Made by a program: the position numbers and the translations under genes. DNA of 64,000 nt from Dyadobacter psychrotolerans (GTDB lineage: Bacteria; Bacteroidota; Bacteroidia; Cytophagales; Spirosomataceae): positions 236,267 to 300,266 of the forward strand of contig NZ_SMFL01000008.1 of assembly GCF_004349265.1 (NCBI RefSeq). Reading direction: 5' to 3'. Every line of letters begins with the position of its first letter. Position 1 is the first letter of the stretch. The notes below the pieces were generated by a model that saw only the letters and a program-made list of their open reading frames with translations, was not told the origin of the DNA and made no database searches. This document shows positions 1 to 8,492 of the stretch, piece after piece.

Positions 1-1
1 A

Positions 2-613
2 ACCATCGAACTTTTTGAACAAGCTGTTGCTTTTGCAAAAGAGCATAAAATTCTGCTGTGTCATGATAATCCTTACAGTCTGGTGCTGAATAAAAAAGCT
101 CCGATCAGTTTGCTTTTAGTTGAAGGAGCAAAAGATGTAGCAATTGAGCTGAATTCGATGAGTAAGTCTCACAATATGGCAGGATGGCGAATGGGCTGGC
201 TTGCCGGTGCAAAACCTTATATTGATGCAGTCCTGACTATAAAAAGTAATGTCGATTCCGGTATGTTCTGGGCATTGCAGGAGGCTGCGGCGGCGGCACT
301 ACAGAATAGTAATGACTGGCACAGGGAAAGAAATGCTGTTTATCAGGGCCGTCTGGAAGCCTCGGAGGCATTTTTGAATACCATTGGTTGTACCTGGGAT
401 CACGCTCAGGAAGGTATGTTCCTTTGGGGCAAGCTTCCCGATTCGGTAGAGTCGGCAGAGAAACTGGTAAATAACCTTCTGATAGAAAAACACGTGTTTA
501 TTGCACCTGGTTTTATCTTTGGGCCCAAAGGTCAGCGTTACATCAGGTTGTCACTTTGTATGCCTAAGGAAAGAATTTGGGAGGCTGTGGAGAGGATCAG
601 GGCAAAGGTTTAA
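2..613 (+). CDS. PLP-dependent class I/II aminotransferase, C-terminal part (5' end outside window)
   Basis: The frame is open from base 2, so the N-terminal half of this fold-type I aminotransferase lies outside the window; about 203 residues are visible. The PLP lysine motif SKSHNMAGWRMG places the Schiff-base Lys at visible residue 55, and RYIRLSLC near the end carries the Arg expected to hold the substrate carboxylate. tyrA follows after 74 bases on the same strand. In many Bacteroidota such an aminotransferase sits between pheA and tyrA, so the last transamination step of Phe/Tyr synthesis is the likely role; this is inferred from context. Relatives are often annotated as aspartate or LL-diaminopimelate aminotransferases. 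The family call is secure, the substrate is not. Confidence 0.88.
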   Translation, partial: TIELFEQAVAFAKEHKILLCHDNPYSLVLNKKAPISLLLVEGAKDVAIELNSMSKSHNMAGWRMGWLAGAKPYIDAVLTIKSNVDSGMFWALQEAAAAALQNSNDWHRERNAVYQGRLEASEAFLNTIGCTWDHAQEGMFLWGKLPDSVESAEKLVNNLLIEKHVFIAPGFIFGPKGQRYIRLSLCMPKERIWEAVERIRAKV

Positions 614-643
614 GGGCAAGGGTGAAAGGAGAAACAAAAAATA

Positions 644-678
644 AGCTGATAGCTGATCGCTAAAAGCTTATAGCTAAA
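644..678 (+). repeat. Heptamer tandem repeat, five units, directly upstream of tyrA
   Basis: Five consecutive 7-base units are visible: AGCTGAT, AGCTGAT, CGCTAAA, AGCTTAT and AGCTAAA. They end 9 bases before the tyrA ATG, in the spot where a ribosome would bind. The unit contains the self-complementary AGCT core, so the copies can pair with each other. Function is unknown. Confidence 0.75.
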
Positions 679-687
679 TAAAAAATA

Positions 688-1545
688 ATGGTCATTAGTA
701 TCATCGGTGTGGGTTTACTTGGCGGGTCCTTTGCTTTGGGGCTTCGTGAAAAGTATCCGCATATAAGATTTATTGGTGTTGATAATTCAGTCGTAAACCA
801 GAAAATCGCACTGGCGAAAGGTATTGTCGATGAGATTACAACACTTGAAGAAGCACTTTTAATCTCTGAGTTAAATGTACTGGCAACCCCGGTTGACGTG
901 ATTAATATGCTGCTGCCTTACATGCTGGAAAATCTTCCTGATGGCAGGACGATCATGGATTTAGGCTCGACCAAAGAATTGATCTGTGGTCTTGTGGAGA
1001 GTCATCCAAAACGTAGACAGTTTGTCGCAGTTCATCCAATGGCGGGTACTGAAAACTCAGGTCCCGGTGCGGCCTTTAAAGAGCTTCTTGATAATAAAAA
1101 TGTAATTATTTGTGATAAGGAAAACAGTCATCCGGATTCTCTTGGTTTGGTTGAAGCCTTTCTTCGTGATGTAGGAATGAAAATTCACTACATGACACCC
1201 GTTGAACATGACCTTCATCTGGCCTATGTTTCACATTTGAGTCATATCAGTTCTTTTGCGTTGGGATTAACTGTTTTGGACAAAGAAAGAGACGAAAGAG
1301 CGATTTTTGATATGGCGAGTACAGGTTTTTCGTCAACCGTACGTCTTGCCAAAAGTTCACCGCAAATGTGGGCACCGATTTTTGACCAAAATAAAACCAA
1401 TGTGTCAAAGGCGCTTGGTGACTACATTGAATTACTGAAAAAATTCAAGGATGCCATTGATAATAAGGATCTTGATACAAGCCTTTCATTTATGAACCGC
1501 GCCAATGATATCGGAAGAATCCTGGCAGGAATTGAGAAGAAGTAA
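688..1545 (+). CDS. tyrA: Prephenate dehydrogenase
   Basis: A 285-residue cytosolic NAD(P)-dependent enzyme that oxidatively decarboxylates prephenate to 4-hydroxyphenylpyruvate for tyrosine synthesis. The N-terminal Rossmann loop GVGLLGGS lies at residues 7-14. The prephenate-site motif HPMAGTE begins at His116, and the helical C-terminal domain contains HDLHLAYVSHLSH (residues 174-186), typical of the TyrA dehydrogenase family. There is no fused chorismate mutase or ACT domain, so feedback control by tyrosine through ACT is not expected. It lies 74 bases behind the aminotransferase on the same strand, probably in one operon. The ATG at 688 follows the heptamer repeat and no better start is present. 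Confidence 0.93.
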   Translation: MVISIIGVGLLGGSFALGLREKYPHIRFIGVDNSVVNQKIALAKGIVDEITTLEEALLISELNVLATPVDVINMLLPYMLENLPDGRTIMDLGSTKELICGLVESHPKRRQFVAVHPMAGTENSGPGAAFKELLDNKNVIICDKENSHPDSLGLVEAFLRDVGMKIHYMTPVEHDLHLAYVSHLSHISSFALGLTVLDKERDERAIFDMASTGFSSTVRLAKSSPQMWAPIFDQNKTNVSKALGDYIELLKKFKDAIDNKDLDTSLSFMNRANDIGRILAGIEKK

Positions 1546-1597
1546 GCAGTAATTCAGCTATTCTTCTTAAATTTATTGTTGATAAAACGATGATGTT

Positions 1598-2167
1598 ATG
1601 GACCTCCCATTGAAAATACGTTCTTTTGCGAAGTTTACAGATGATATGTTTTTTGATCTCTGTCAGGCAAATTCGCAGCTCTTCTTAGAGCGGGATAAAG
1701 ACGGTAATATTATTGTTATGGCACCAACCGGATCTGACACAGGTTTTTATAATTCAGATATAAATGGCCAGATTTGGCATTGGAATCGTAGTAACGGTGC
1801 AGGTTATGTCTTTGATTCTTCGGCCGGCTTTACTTTACCAAATGGCGCAGTACGTTCTCCGGATGTTTCCTGGATTGCCAGGGATAAATGGGAAGCCCTT
1901 TCCAAAACTGACCAAAATAAATTTGCTCACATTTGCCCTGATCTTGTTGTTGAAGTAATGTCTTCAAGCGACAGCATCTCCGAACTAAAGAATAAAATGG
2001 AGGAATACCGGTCCAACGGATGCAGGTTAGGCTGGCTCATTGATCGTGCCGGCAAACAGGTTCATATCTACCGGGCAGATGGTTCTGTTGAAATAAAAGA
2101 AGGGAAATTGATTAAGTTAAGCGGGGAAGAGGTGCTGGACGGGCTTGTTGTCGATGCCGGTTTTTGA
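1598..2167 (+). CDS. Uma2 family protein (DUF820, PD-(D/E)xK nuclease fold)
   Basis: A 189-residue protein of the Uma2/DUF820 family, which has a restriction-endonuclease-like fold and is greatly expanded in Cytophagales and cyanobacteria. The core motif is visible as SPDVSWI (around residue 88), then DLVVEVMSSSD from Asp115 with Glu119, then the helix KNKMEEYRSNG and the strand GWLIDRAGKQVHIY. The usual active-site spacing (D..ExV) is kept. The biological role of Uma2 proteins is not established; many are annotated as endonucleases without activity data. It follows tyrA by 52 bases but has no evident link to aromatic synthesis. A second, divergent member lies at 21146-21712. Confidence 0.85.
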   Translation: MDLPLKIRSFAKFTDDMFFDLCQANSQLFLERDKDGNIIVMAPTGSDTGFYNSDINGQIWHWNRSNGAGYVFDSSAGFTLPNGAVRSPDVSWIARDKWEALSKTDQNKFAHICPDLVVEVMSSSDSISELKNKMEEYRSNGCRLGWLIDRAGKQVHIYRADGSVEIKEGKLIKLSGEEVLDGLVVDAGF

Positions 2168-2230
2168 TTCGTATAAATAAATACGCAATGCCCTTCTTAC
2201 TGAGCATTGCGTATGGTAATTTTCTAATTC

Positions 2231-5200
2231 CTATTTCAAATCTTTCATAATCTCTTCAATCGCCCGATCCAGCTGCGGATCCTGATCATTCAGTCTTTCA
2301 GTAAAAGTCTGTTTGATGTAAATATCGGGAGAAACACCTTCCTGTTCCAGATTTTTGCCATCCAGCGTATAACAACCCCACGACGGCAGGCGGTAGAACG
2401 ATCCGTCAACCAGGCCTTTCCCTGACGTAAATATGATCCAGCGGTAGGTTTCAGTGCCAATGATTTTACCCAGTTTTAACTCTTTAAATCCGGCAGCAGT
2501 TACCTCCGCATCGGAAAGTGACTGTTCATTAATGAGCAGGATGATTGGTTTTGCAGCGACGCCAAAGTTGGGCTGTGTCGTTGCCACGCCTTCCCGGTAT
2601 TTCCATTTCATATAAGGTTTTCTGGCAAGAAAGTCCAGCACCAAATCGTGCACATTACCGCCGGTATTGTATCTTAGATCAAAAATGAGAGCGTCTTTTT
2701 TATACCAGTCGCGCGTCATATCGACTACAAATTTCTCATACTCCGACAGACCCATATTTTTCATGTGAACATAAGCAATACGATTTTTCCCTTTTTTGTC
2801 GACATAATTTTGATTCCAGTCTATCCATTCATCATACAGGTTTCCATATAGCGAACCTTGCGGATGTATTTTCACTGTGTAGGAACTATCGGCTCCTTTA
2901 CGTTTTAGTTTGAGTTCAATTTCTCTGTCAGACGAAGGTTGTGTAAAATACCAATCCCGGTTTTTGGAAGTGTCTACTGCAATGCCATTTACGTGCGTTA
3001 ATAAGTCTCCTGCAAGAATTTTCTTATCCTCTTTATCAATTGAACTTCTTTTAATCACACGCTGCACCACATAAGGTTTTCCCGGTTCGAAAAGCAAACC
3101 TGTTTCCATCGTGCGGCTTTTGTAGTAAACCGATTCTTCTTTTCCACTTGAATAGAGGCCAAGATGGGAAGCATTTAGTTCGCCAAGAAGATCGTTGAAA
3201 AGAATCCGGAAATCATTTCTGCTGGTAAGGTTTGGAAGGAAGCCGGCATATTTATCCCGCAATGCTTTCCAATCGGCTTTGTGAAAGGTTTCGTTGTAAA
3301 AATTTTCCTCAATTCCTGCCCATGCTTCATAAAACATCTGGTGGAACTCATCCGAAAGGTTTTTACGGAATGTAAAACTGATATCGATGGCCTCCGTTTT
3401 TCCTTTGTCGAAATCCAGCGTTTTTAGTTTACCATCTGCCAGAATGTAATATTTATCTCCGGCGGAAGCCACTTCATATCCGTTCGCGTCGTCTACTTTT
3501 TCTGTTTTTGTAGGTTCAAAAGGTTCGTAGGTTGTTTTCCAGATGCTCGTTTTTCCTTCACCATGATCTGAGGTATAAAAGACAAAAGTTTTGTCATCCT
3601 TCTGAATCACATAAGGAGTTCCCTGGCTCCCAAAGGAAGGACTGACCAGTTCCAGCCGATCCATAATATCCACCATGTCAATTTTGATGGGAACAAGCGG
3701 TTTGTCCTTTTTCTTTTTGTCGGCAGTTTTTTTATCTTTTTTATCTTTTTTACCTTTTTTATCCTTGTCTTTTACGTCCTCTTTTTCATCCTTTTTGTCT
3801 TCTTTTTTGAAGAGTTCATCGAACTTGTCTGTCCGGTACGGTTCGTCAAGCTTTGTCAATTCCAGCCGGTAAATCTTTGGGCTTTTTGGTCCAAAAGGAT
3901 AGGAAGGATTCATCCGGTCGGATGTGAAGTAAAGATATTTGCTATCGGGAGACCAAACGGGATTGTTCTCCGAAACGCCTGTTTTCGAAAGATTAACCGT
4001 TTCGTTTTTCTTGATATGATGCAGGAAAACGTCAGTTTCAAAGTCGCGGTAGGCAGTGAAGAGAATGTATTCGCCATTCGGAGAAAAAAGTGGAATATCA
4101 TTATAGAATCCCCACAATTCTTCTTTTAAAATGGTTTTACTTTCCATTGTTTTAAGGTCAATCGTGCGAACTTCATTACGTCCGCTCAGATACACACCCA
4201 TCTTTTTATCCTTGCTGAGTGTCAGATTACGATTGCTTTGCGTGTCTTTGGTAACTTGTTTTTCCTTCCCTTTACCATCCGCGCTGATCGTAAACCAGTT
4301 TTGGTAACCGCCAACGGTCTGGCTAAAAAGCAGCGTAGTGCTGTCACCAAGCCATTTTACCTCCATTGCCCGGCCGTCAATTCTTGTCGGTAACTGTTTT
4401 GCGAATTTTCCTTTCGTGTCAGATACAAAAAGCTGTCCTCTCGATGTGAATGCCAGTTTTTTGTTATCCGGAGAAATATCAAATGCAGAAATCTCATTTT
4501 TTACATCAAAGTCCTGCAACTTAGGAAGTGTCATGTTCCGCATCAGACTCATTTTCAATGGCTGGGATTGCTTTGAAACTACATCATAAAGCCATAGCTG
4601 ATAATCTTTTTCAAATACAACCTTACTTCCGTCGGTACTTACTTTCGGACGTTTAATTGACTCAGTAAAATGGGTCAGCGCGGTTTTTTGTCGGTTCAGA
4701 AATGTGTAGAGATTGTAATTGCCATTTTCTTCATCAGATACAAAATAAACATTTCCCTTGCTGTCCGTGGTAGGCCACATGTCCTTGCCGCGATAATCTG
4801 TATAACGTTTGTACTGTTTTGTTTTAAGATTGTAAGATTGAATATCCGGGTTGAAGTCTCCCTTATAACCTTTACGCATTGCCTGGCTGTCGCTTTCCCA
4901 GGTATCATTAAAAAAAACTTCATTATCAATTGACAAAGCTACGTTGTGTATGCAATTGAAGAAATGCTGAAACAGTCTTTCAGGTGTTCCGCCACTTAAA
5001 GGTATTTTATAGGTAGTTCCACCGTTTTGCGAACCAGACTCAAAGTAAATCGTTTTTGAATCCCACGACCAGGTTTCAACATTGTCGTAAGTGCTGTGAT
5101 AGGTTAGCTGACGGATTGTTCCGCCTTCTGCCGGAACTACATACACGTCACTGTTTCCATTCTCGTTACTGCTGAAGGCGATCCATTTTCCGTCGGGAGA

Positions 5201-5416
5201 AAACCGGGCGTTGGTTTCATCGCCTTGCATGGCTGTGATACGTGTGGCTGCTCCTGTGTTTACGTCTGCTTTCCACAGGTCAGATTCATAGCTGAAAACC
5301 ACAGATTTAGCGTCAGGGCTTAAAGTGGGAGAAGATGTAAAGTAAACTTCGGAAGATTGTGATTTTGCGCAAAAACAGGAAAAGAACGCCGTAACCAGGA
5401 GTAGTACTTTTTTCAT
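2231..5416 (-). CDS. Secreted tricorn-like protease (WD40/PD40 beta-propeller plus PDZ plus S41 peptidase)
   Basis: A 1061-residue exported protein. A signal peptide (MKKVLLLVTAFFSCFCAKS) is followed by propeller blades with repeated PDGK/SPDSK-type turns (about residues 25-520), an extremely Lys/Asp-rich linker (about 530-570), a second short propeller region, the S41 core with a PDZ-like segment near residue 800, and the nucleophile region INEQSLSDAE with Ser near 966-968. This order matches tricorn proteases, which degrade oligopeptides, but the export signal points to the periplasm. Length is near the usual 1050-1080 residues. A promoter-like element lies just upstream. A terminator separates it from the GH109 gene, so it is probably its own unit. 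The charged linker may act as a flexible tether. Confidence 0.9.
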   Translation of the reverse strand: MKKVLLLVTAFFSCFCAKSQSSEVYFTSSPTLSPDAKSVVFSYESDLWKADVNTGAATRITAMQGDETNARFSPDGKWIAFSSNENGNSDVYVVPAEGGTIRQLTYHSTYDNVETWSWDSKTIYFESGSQNGGTTYKIPLSGGTPERLFQHFFNCIHNVALSIDNEVFFNDTWESDSQAMRKGYKGDFNPDIQSYNLKTKQYKRYTDYRGKDMWPTTDSKGNVYFVSDEENGNYNLYTFLNRQKTALTHFTESIKRPKVSTDGSKVVFEKDYQLWLYDVVSKQSQPLKMSLMRNMTLPKLQDFDVKNEISAFDISPDNKKLAFTSRGQLFVSDTKGKFAKQLPTRIDGRAMEVKWLGDSTTLLFSQTVGGYQNWFTISADGKGKEKQVTKDTQSNRNLTLSKDKKMGVYLSGRNEVRTIDLKTMESKTILKEELWGFYNDIPLFSPNGEYILFTAYRDFETDVFLHHIKKNETVNLSKTGVSENNPVWSPDSKYLYFTSDRMNPSYPFGPKSPKIYRLELTKLDEPYRTDKFDELFKKEDKKDEKEDVKDKDKKGKKDKKDKKTADKKKKDKPLVPIKIDMVDIMDRLELVSPSFGSQGTPYVIQKDDKTFVFYTSDHGEGKTSIWKTTYEPFEPTKTEKVDDANGYEVASAGDKYYILADGKLKTLDFDKGKTEAIDISFTFRKNLSDEFHQMFYEAWAGIEENFYNETFHKADWKALRDKYAGFLPNLTSRNDFRILFNDLLGELNASHLGLYSSGKEESVYYKSRTMETGLLFEPGKPYVVQRVIKRSSIDKEDKKILAGDLLTHVNGIAVDTSKNRDWYFTQPSSDREIELKLKRKGADSSYTVKIHPQGSLYGNLYDEWIDWNQNYVDKKGKNRIAYVHMKNMGLSEYEKFVVDMTRDWYKKDALIFDLRYNTGGNVHDLVLDFLARKPYMKWKYREGVATTQPNFGVAAKPIILLINEQSLSDAEVTAAGFKELKLGKIIGTETYRWIIFTSGKGLVDGSFYRLPSWGCYTLDGKNLEQEGVSPDIYIKQTFTERLNDQDPQLDRAIEEIMKDLK

Positions 5417-5439
5417 GTGACATATATGAGATATGTCTG

Positions 5440-5470
5440 CGAATATACATGATCAGGGCTGTAAAGGCAA
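5440..5470 (-). promoter_or_regulatory. Putative promoter of the tricorn-like protease gene
   Basis: Read on the minus strand, TTG (5468-5470) is followed after 20 bases by TATATTCG (5440-5447), one mismatch from the Bacteroidota -7 consensus TAnnTTTG. Transcription would begin around 5433, shortly before the start codon at 5416. Prediction by motif only. Confidence 0.4.
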
Positions 5471-5504
5471 TGCGTTTTTTACTGAGTGGTATTTTTTTAA
5501 TAAA

Positions 5505-5556
5505 ATAAAAAAAACTAAAAACCCTGTATACAAATTCGACTTTGTTTACAGGGTTT
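5505..5556 (-). terminator. Rho-independent terminator of the GH109 gene
   Basis: The arms AAACCCTGTA (5519-5528) and TACAGGGTTT (5547-5556) pair perfectly and extend inward by five more pairs after one mismatch. On the minus strand the hairpin is followed by a long T-rich tract. It lies just past the stop of the GH109 gene at 5577. Confidence 0.85.
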
Positions 5557-5576
5557 AACATCTTTAATAAAAAAGA

Positions 5577-6974
5577 TTAAAGGCTGGTCATGATGCCCAG
5601 TTCTCTCTTCTCACTCCACTTGCCACGGGTAAAATCGGGGAATTTTACGGCTGAATTTCCTTTGTTTACGGAAACTTCCGACAATGGGATAACAGAACTC
5701 CAGGTAGCAGCATCGTACACGTCCATGTCCATCGGCCGGCCGTTATTAAGCGCATCAATGATACGGTAGATCAAAACGAAATCCATTCCGCCATGGCCTC
5801 CGTTCACTTCTATTTCCTTTTTCAGCTTGTCCCAGATCGGATGTTTGTATTTGCTTTTATATTCGTTATAATCCGCTTCTTTTAAAAATGAATGGCCTTT
5901 GTCCAGAATCGATAACCGGCTTGGATAACCTTCATGATAAGCATGTGTGCCTGCCAGAGCATTAATCCTGTCATAAGGTCTTGGCGTAACGACATCATGT
6001 TTCAGGGTGATCATCCGCCCTTTGTTGGTTTTGATCAATGAGGTATTCATGTCTCCGTGACGAATTTTACCTTTGAAACCGGCATAGGGATGATCAGCAG
6101 GCAGTTTTTTCATACTCTCAGACAAAGATGCTTCCAGGCTGCTCATCGAAACGATATGCTCAAATCGGTCACCGCGAAGGATTTCAAGATATTGGGCAAC
6201 TGGTCCGAGTCCGTGCATCGGGTAGAGGTTACCATCATGCGCGATGTTTTCCTTCAACCGCCAGAATTCATAATAACCTTTCTGGCTTAACATCAAATCG
6301 GTAAGATTGTGAATGTAAGCTGCTTCTGCATAGGTTAGTGTTCCGAAAACTTCTTTCTGTACCATATTCAGTACCCAAAGCTCCTCATCACCATAACAAA
6401 CGTTTTCCATCATCATGCAGTTACGCTGTGTTGCTTCGGCGGTGTTTACAAGCTGCCAGCACTCGTCAAGTGTCAGGGCTGCAGGAACTTCAATCACGAC
6501 GTGTTTTCCCTGCTGCATGGCATAAACCGCCATCGGAGTATGGTCTCTCCATGGTGTCGCAATAACCACAAGGTCTATATCATCTCTTTTAAGCATGTCT
6601 TTCCATGCCTCCGGTTTGCCGGAATAAGCGACTGCGTCCTGACCTTTTGCTTTTAACTGATCAACAGATTTTGCAGCACGTTCAGGCAGAATGTCACAAA
6701 CGGCTACCACTTTTGCTTTGTCAGGAAACAACGAAGCAAATTGCATTACGTGGCCGCTTCCTCTCGCTCCTATACCAATGAGAGCAACCCTAACCTGTTT
6801 GATGGGAGCTACTTTCAGGCCCACAACAGACTTTCCAACAGCGGGTGGGGACTGAAAATCCGGGATATCATAACCATCCGGATTGTTTTGTTCCTCATTG
6901 GAAATGCCATAAAGGCCCAAACCTCCAAGCAGACCTTTTTTAAGAAAACTTCTACGTTCTTGACCTGATTTCAT
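5577..6974 (-). CDS. Gfo/Idh/MocA-type glycosidase, GH109 family (alpha-N-acetylgalactosaminidase type)
   Basis: A 465-residue protein beginning with a twin-arginine-like export signal, RRSFLKKGLLGGLG at residues 7-20. A Rossmann NAD-binding domain follows (VALIGIGARGSGH near residue 64), then EVPAALTLDECW, the MMMENVCYGDEE segment, and the C-terminal NGGHGGMDFVLIYR and MDVYDAATWSSVIPLSE blocks. The combination of Tat signal, NAD site and these blocks is characteristic of GH109, whose founding members remove alpha-GalNAc by an NAD-assisted elimination mechanism. It probably acts in the periplasm on alpha-GalNAc glycans. It lies downstream of a sugar kinase and LacI regulator on the same strand, suggesting that the freed amino sugar is then phosphorylated. 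Other GH109 substrates are possible. Confidence 0.85.
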   Translation of the reverse strand: MKSGQERRSFLKKGLLGGLGLYGISNEEQNNPDGYDIPDFQSPPAVGKSVVGLKVAPIKQVRVALIGIGARGSGHVMQFASLFPDKAKVVAVCDILPERAAKSVDQLKAKGQDAVAYSGKPEAWKDMLKRDDIDLVVIATPWRDHTPMAVYAMQQGKHVVIEVPAALTLDECWQLVNTAEATQRNCMMMENVCYGDEELWVLNMVQKEVFGTLTYAEAAYIHNLTDLMLSQKGYYEFWRLKENIAHDGNLYPMHGLGPVAQYLEILRGDRFEHIVSMSSLEASLSESMKKLPADHPYAGFKGKIRHGDMNTSLIKTNKGRMITLKHDVVTPRPYDRINALAGTHAYHEGYPSRLSILDKGHSFLKEADYNEYKSKYKHPIWDKLKKEIEVNGGHGGMDFVLIYRIIDALNNGRPMDMDVYDAATWSSVIPLSEVSVNKGNSAVKFPDFTRGKWSEKRELGIMTSL

Positions 6975-6989
6975 CGATGTTAGGAATAA

Positions 6990-7023
6990 AAGTTAAGAAA
7001 AAGTGGCCGGTGGTTAGCCGGCC
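6990..7023 (-). terminator. Possible terminator or attenuator between the kinase and GH109 genes
   Basis: The arms GGCCGG (7005-7010) and CCGGCC (7018-7023) form a GC-rich hairpin with a 7-base loop. On the minus strand it is followed by ACTTTTTCTT. It lies about 30 bases before the GH109 start, so it could limit read-through from the kinase gene. Confidence 0.4.
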
Positions 7024-7107
7024 TGATGGTTAAAGGTTGATCAGCACTTTAAGGGTGATGATCCGGAATAATTATGGGTTAGGAATAATCGGGTATTCAG
7101 ATAAAAA

Positions 7108-8244
7108 TTATCGATGAAGCATCCGCTGCGTAGTGCCTTCATCGACTTTGATCAGATATGCTGCTCCTCCTGCTTTTTCAATGGCCTGAGCAACTGCTTC
7201 CGGGTTTTCCGGTGCGTATGCAAACATACATCCGCCTCCGCCTGATCCGTTGATCTTCGCTCCGTATGCACCTGCATTCAAAGCAGAATCGATCATTCCG
7301 TTTATTTTTTTGGTTGATACCTTTTTTGCATCCCGCAGACTTTCCTGATGGATTGTAAGCAGTTCCCCAAACCGGTGATGATTAATTTTATTGCTTCTGA
7401 ACATGGCCAGTGCTTCTTTCAAAACTTCCCTGTCGGATAAATTTCCTTTCAGAAGCGTATACTCGTCGTGTGTCAGCAGGTTTTGAAAATCAGGGGCCAG
7501 TTCCGCCGGAAATGTGTGCAGCGAAAATGACGGATCCTTCTTCTTTATTTTATCAATCGCATCCAGCATTCCGAACTTTACATGTTTCAGCACACCCAGT
7601 GTATCTTTTGCCTGTTTTGAATCACCCAAAACGAATGTTCCCAGGTTAGGTTGAAAAACTTCAAGTTTGATCTCTGGCTGCGATTCCAGATAGATAACTT
7701 CTCCTACCGACGTGGAGTAATGGTCCATCATTCCGCCCGGTTCGCCAAATTCCAGTACTTCCGCACGATAAGCAATTTCTCCTATTTCTGCCCTTGTTTT
7801 TATTACTGGTTGATCCGACATGCTGATCAGCCAGTTGATCCAGGCGACCAGCAAAGCCGAGGAACTCGATGTTCCCGAGTTTATCGGTATGTTTCCATGA
7901 ACAGTTACTTCAATTCCTCTTGAAAAGCGGTGTCCGTCGCGTACAAGAATATTTATTGCACTTTTGAAATAGTCACGGGGACTTGTGTATGGAATAACCG
8001 GAAGTAATTCGAACGATTCCAGCTGATCGATGTCGGGCAAATGAATGATTACCTGATTATCAGAGCGGTATCCGCCGGTTATTGAAATTCGCCGCGAAAT
8101 AGCCGCAGCAATTACGGGTAAACCCAGGTAATCCTGATGTTCTCCAAACAGACATATTCTGCCGGAAGCAGAAGTGGTCAGGGCGGAGGGCATTTTACTT
8201 ACAGTATAAACCGGGTTACTAATAATTGATTTATCAGAGCTCAT
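7108..8244 (-). CDS. GHMP-family sugar kinase (galactokinase-like)
   Basis: About 378 residues with all three GHMP kinase motifs: the galactokinase-type signature SGRICLFGEHQDY near the N-terminus, the phosphate loop PINSGTSSSSALLVAW, and the C-terminal GAKINGSGGGGCMF. These enzymes transfer the ATP gamma-phosphate to a sugar hydroxyl. I choose the ATG at 8244 because an upstream in-frame start at 8328 would place the coding sequence across a LacI-type operator pair. No galT or galE is nearby; the neighbour is a predicted alpha-GalNAc-releasing enzyme, so the substrate could be GalNAc or galactose rather than galactose alone. The family is sure, the substrate open. Confidence 0.85.
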   Translation of the reverse strand: MSSDKSIISNPVYTVSKMPSALTTSASGRICLFGEHQDYLGLPVIAAAISRRISITGGYRSDNQVIIHLPDIDQLESFELLPVIPYTSPRDYFKSAINILVRDGHRFSRGIEVTVHGNIPINSGTSSSSALLVAWINWLISMSDQPVIKTRAEIGEIAYRAEVLEFGEPGGMMDHYSTSVGEVIYLESQPEIKLEVFQPNLGTFVLGDSKQAKDTLGVLKHVKFGMLDAIDKIKKKDPSFSLHTFPAELAPDFQNLLTHDEYTLLKGNLSDREVLKEALAMFRSNKINHHRFGELLTIHQESLRDAKKVSTKKINGMIDSALNAGAYGAKINGSGGGGCMFAYAPENPEAVAQAIEKAGGAAYLIKVDEGTTQRMLHR

Positions 8245-8310
8245 GAACAAATTTAAACTCCTGTTGCCAGGAAATGAATACGCACTATGAATAAAAACGG
8301 CTATTCCGCT

Positions 8311-8330
8311 TTGCGCAATCGTTTGCACAA
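8311..8330. promoter_or_regulatory. LacI-type operator O1 upstream of the sugar kinase
   Basis: TTGCGCAATCGTTTGCACAA is an imperfect 20-base palindrome centred on CG, with 8 of 10 arm positions complementary. This is the classic form of LacI/GalR family operators. It lies between the gene for a LacI-type regulator and the kinase start codon at 8244. Confidence 0.7.
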
Positions 8331-8331
8331 G

Positions 8332-8351
8332 CAGGCCAATCGTTTGCGCAA
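8332..8351. promoter_or_regulatory. LacI-type operator O2 (weaker), 21 bases from O1
   Basis: The core CAATCGTTTGCGCAA repeats the O1 core. Its CG centre (8341/8342) lies 21 bases from the O1 centre (8320/8321), two helical turns, so two repressor dimers would bind the same face. Only 5 of 10 arm positions are symmetric. A perfect GCAAATTTGC palindrome overlaps its end (8348-8357). Confidence 0.55.
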
Positions 8352-8492
8352 ATTTGCAAATAAAGTACTTGAAACCTAAAAAGTGCAGAATTAACCGGCC
8401 ATGGCGATCATTCTCATGAAATATTATACACTAAAATTTTGCGATTGGCCGAATAAAAATTGGCAGTGTAGATGAAAAGGATTAGAATACTA

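Noticed and set aside
1598..2167. Uma2 proteins as part of a defence system
   Set aside because: Neither Uma2 gene has a methylase, helicase or other defence partner; the family is simply expanded in this group of bacteria.
3675..3872. Plus-strand open frame rich in Ser, Phe and Leu opposite the tricorn-like gene
   Set aside because: It is the antisense of the Lys/Asp-rich linker; the composition follows from that repeat.
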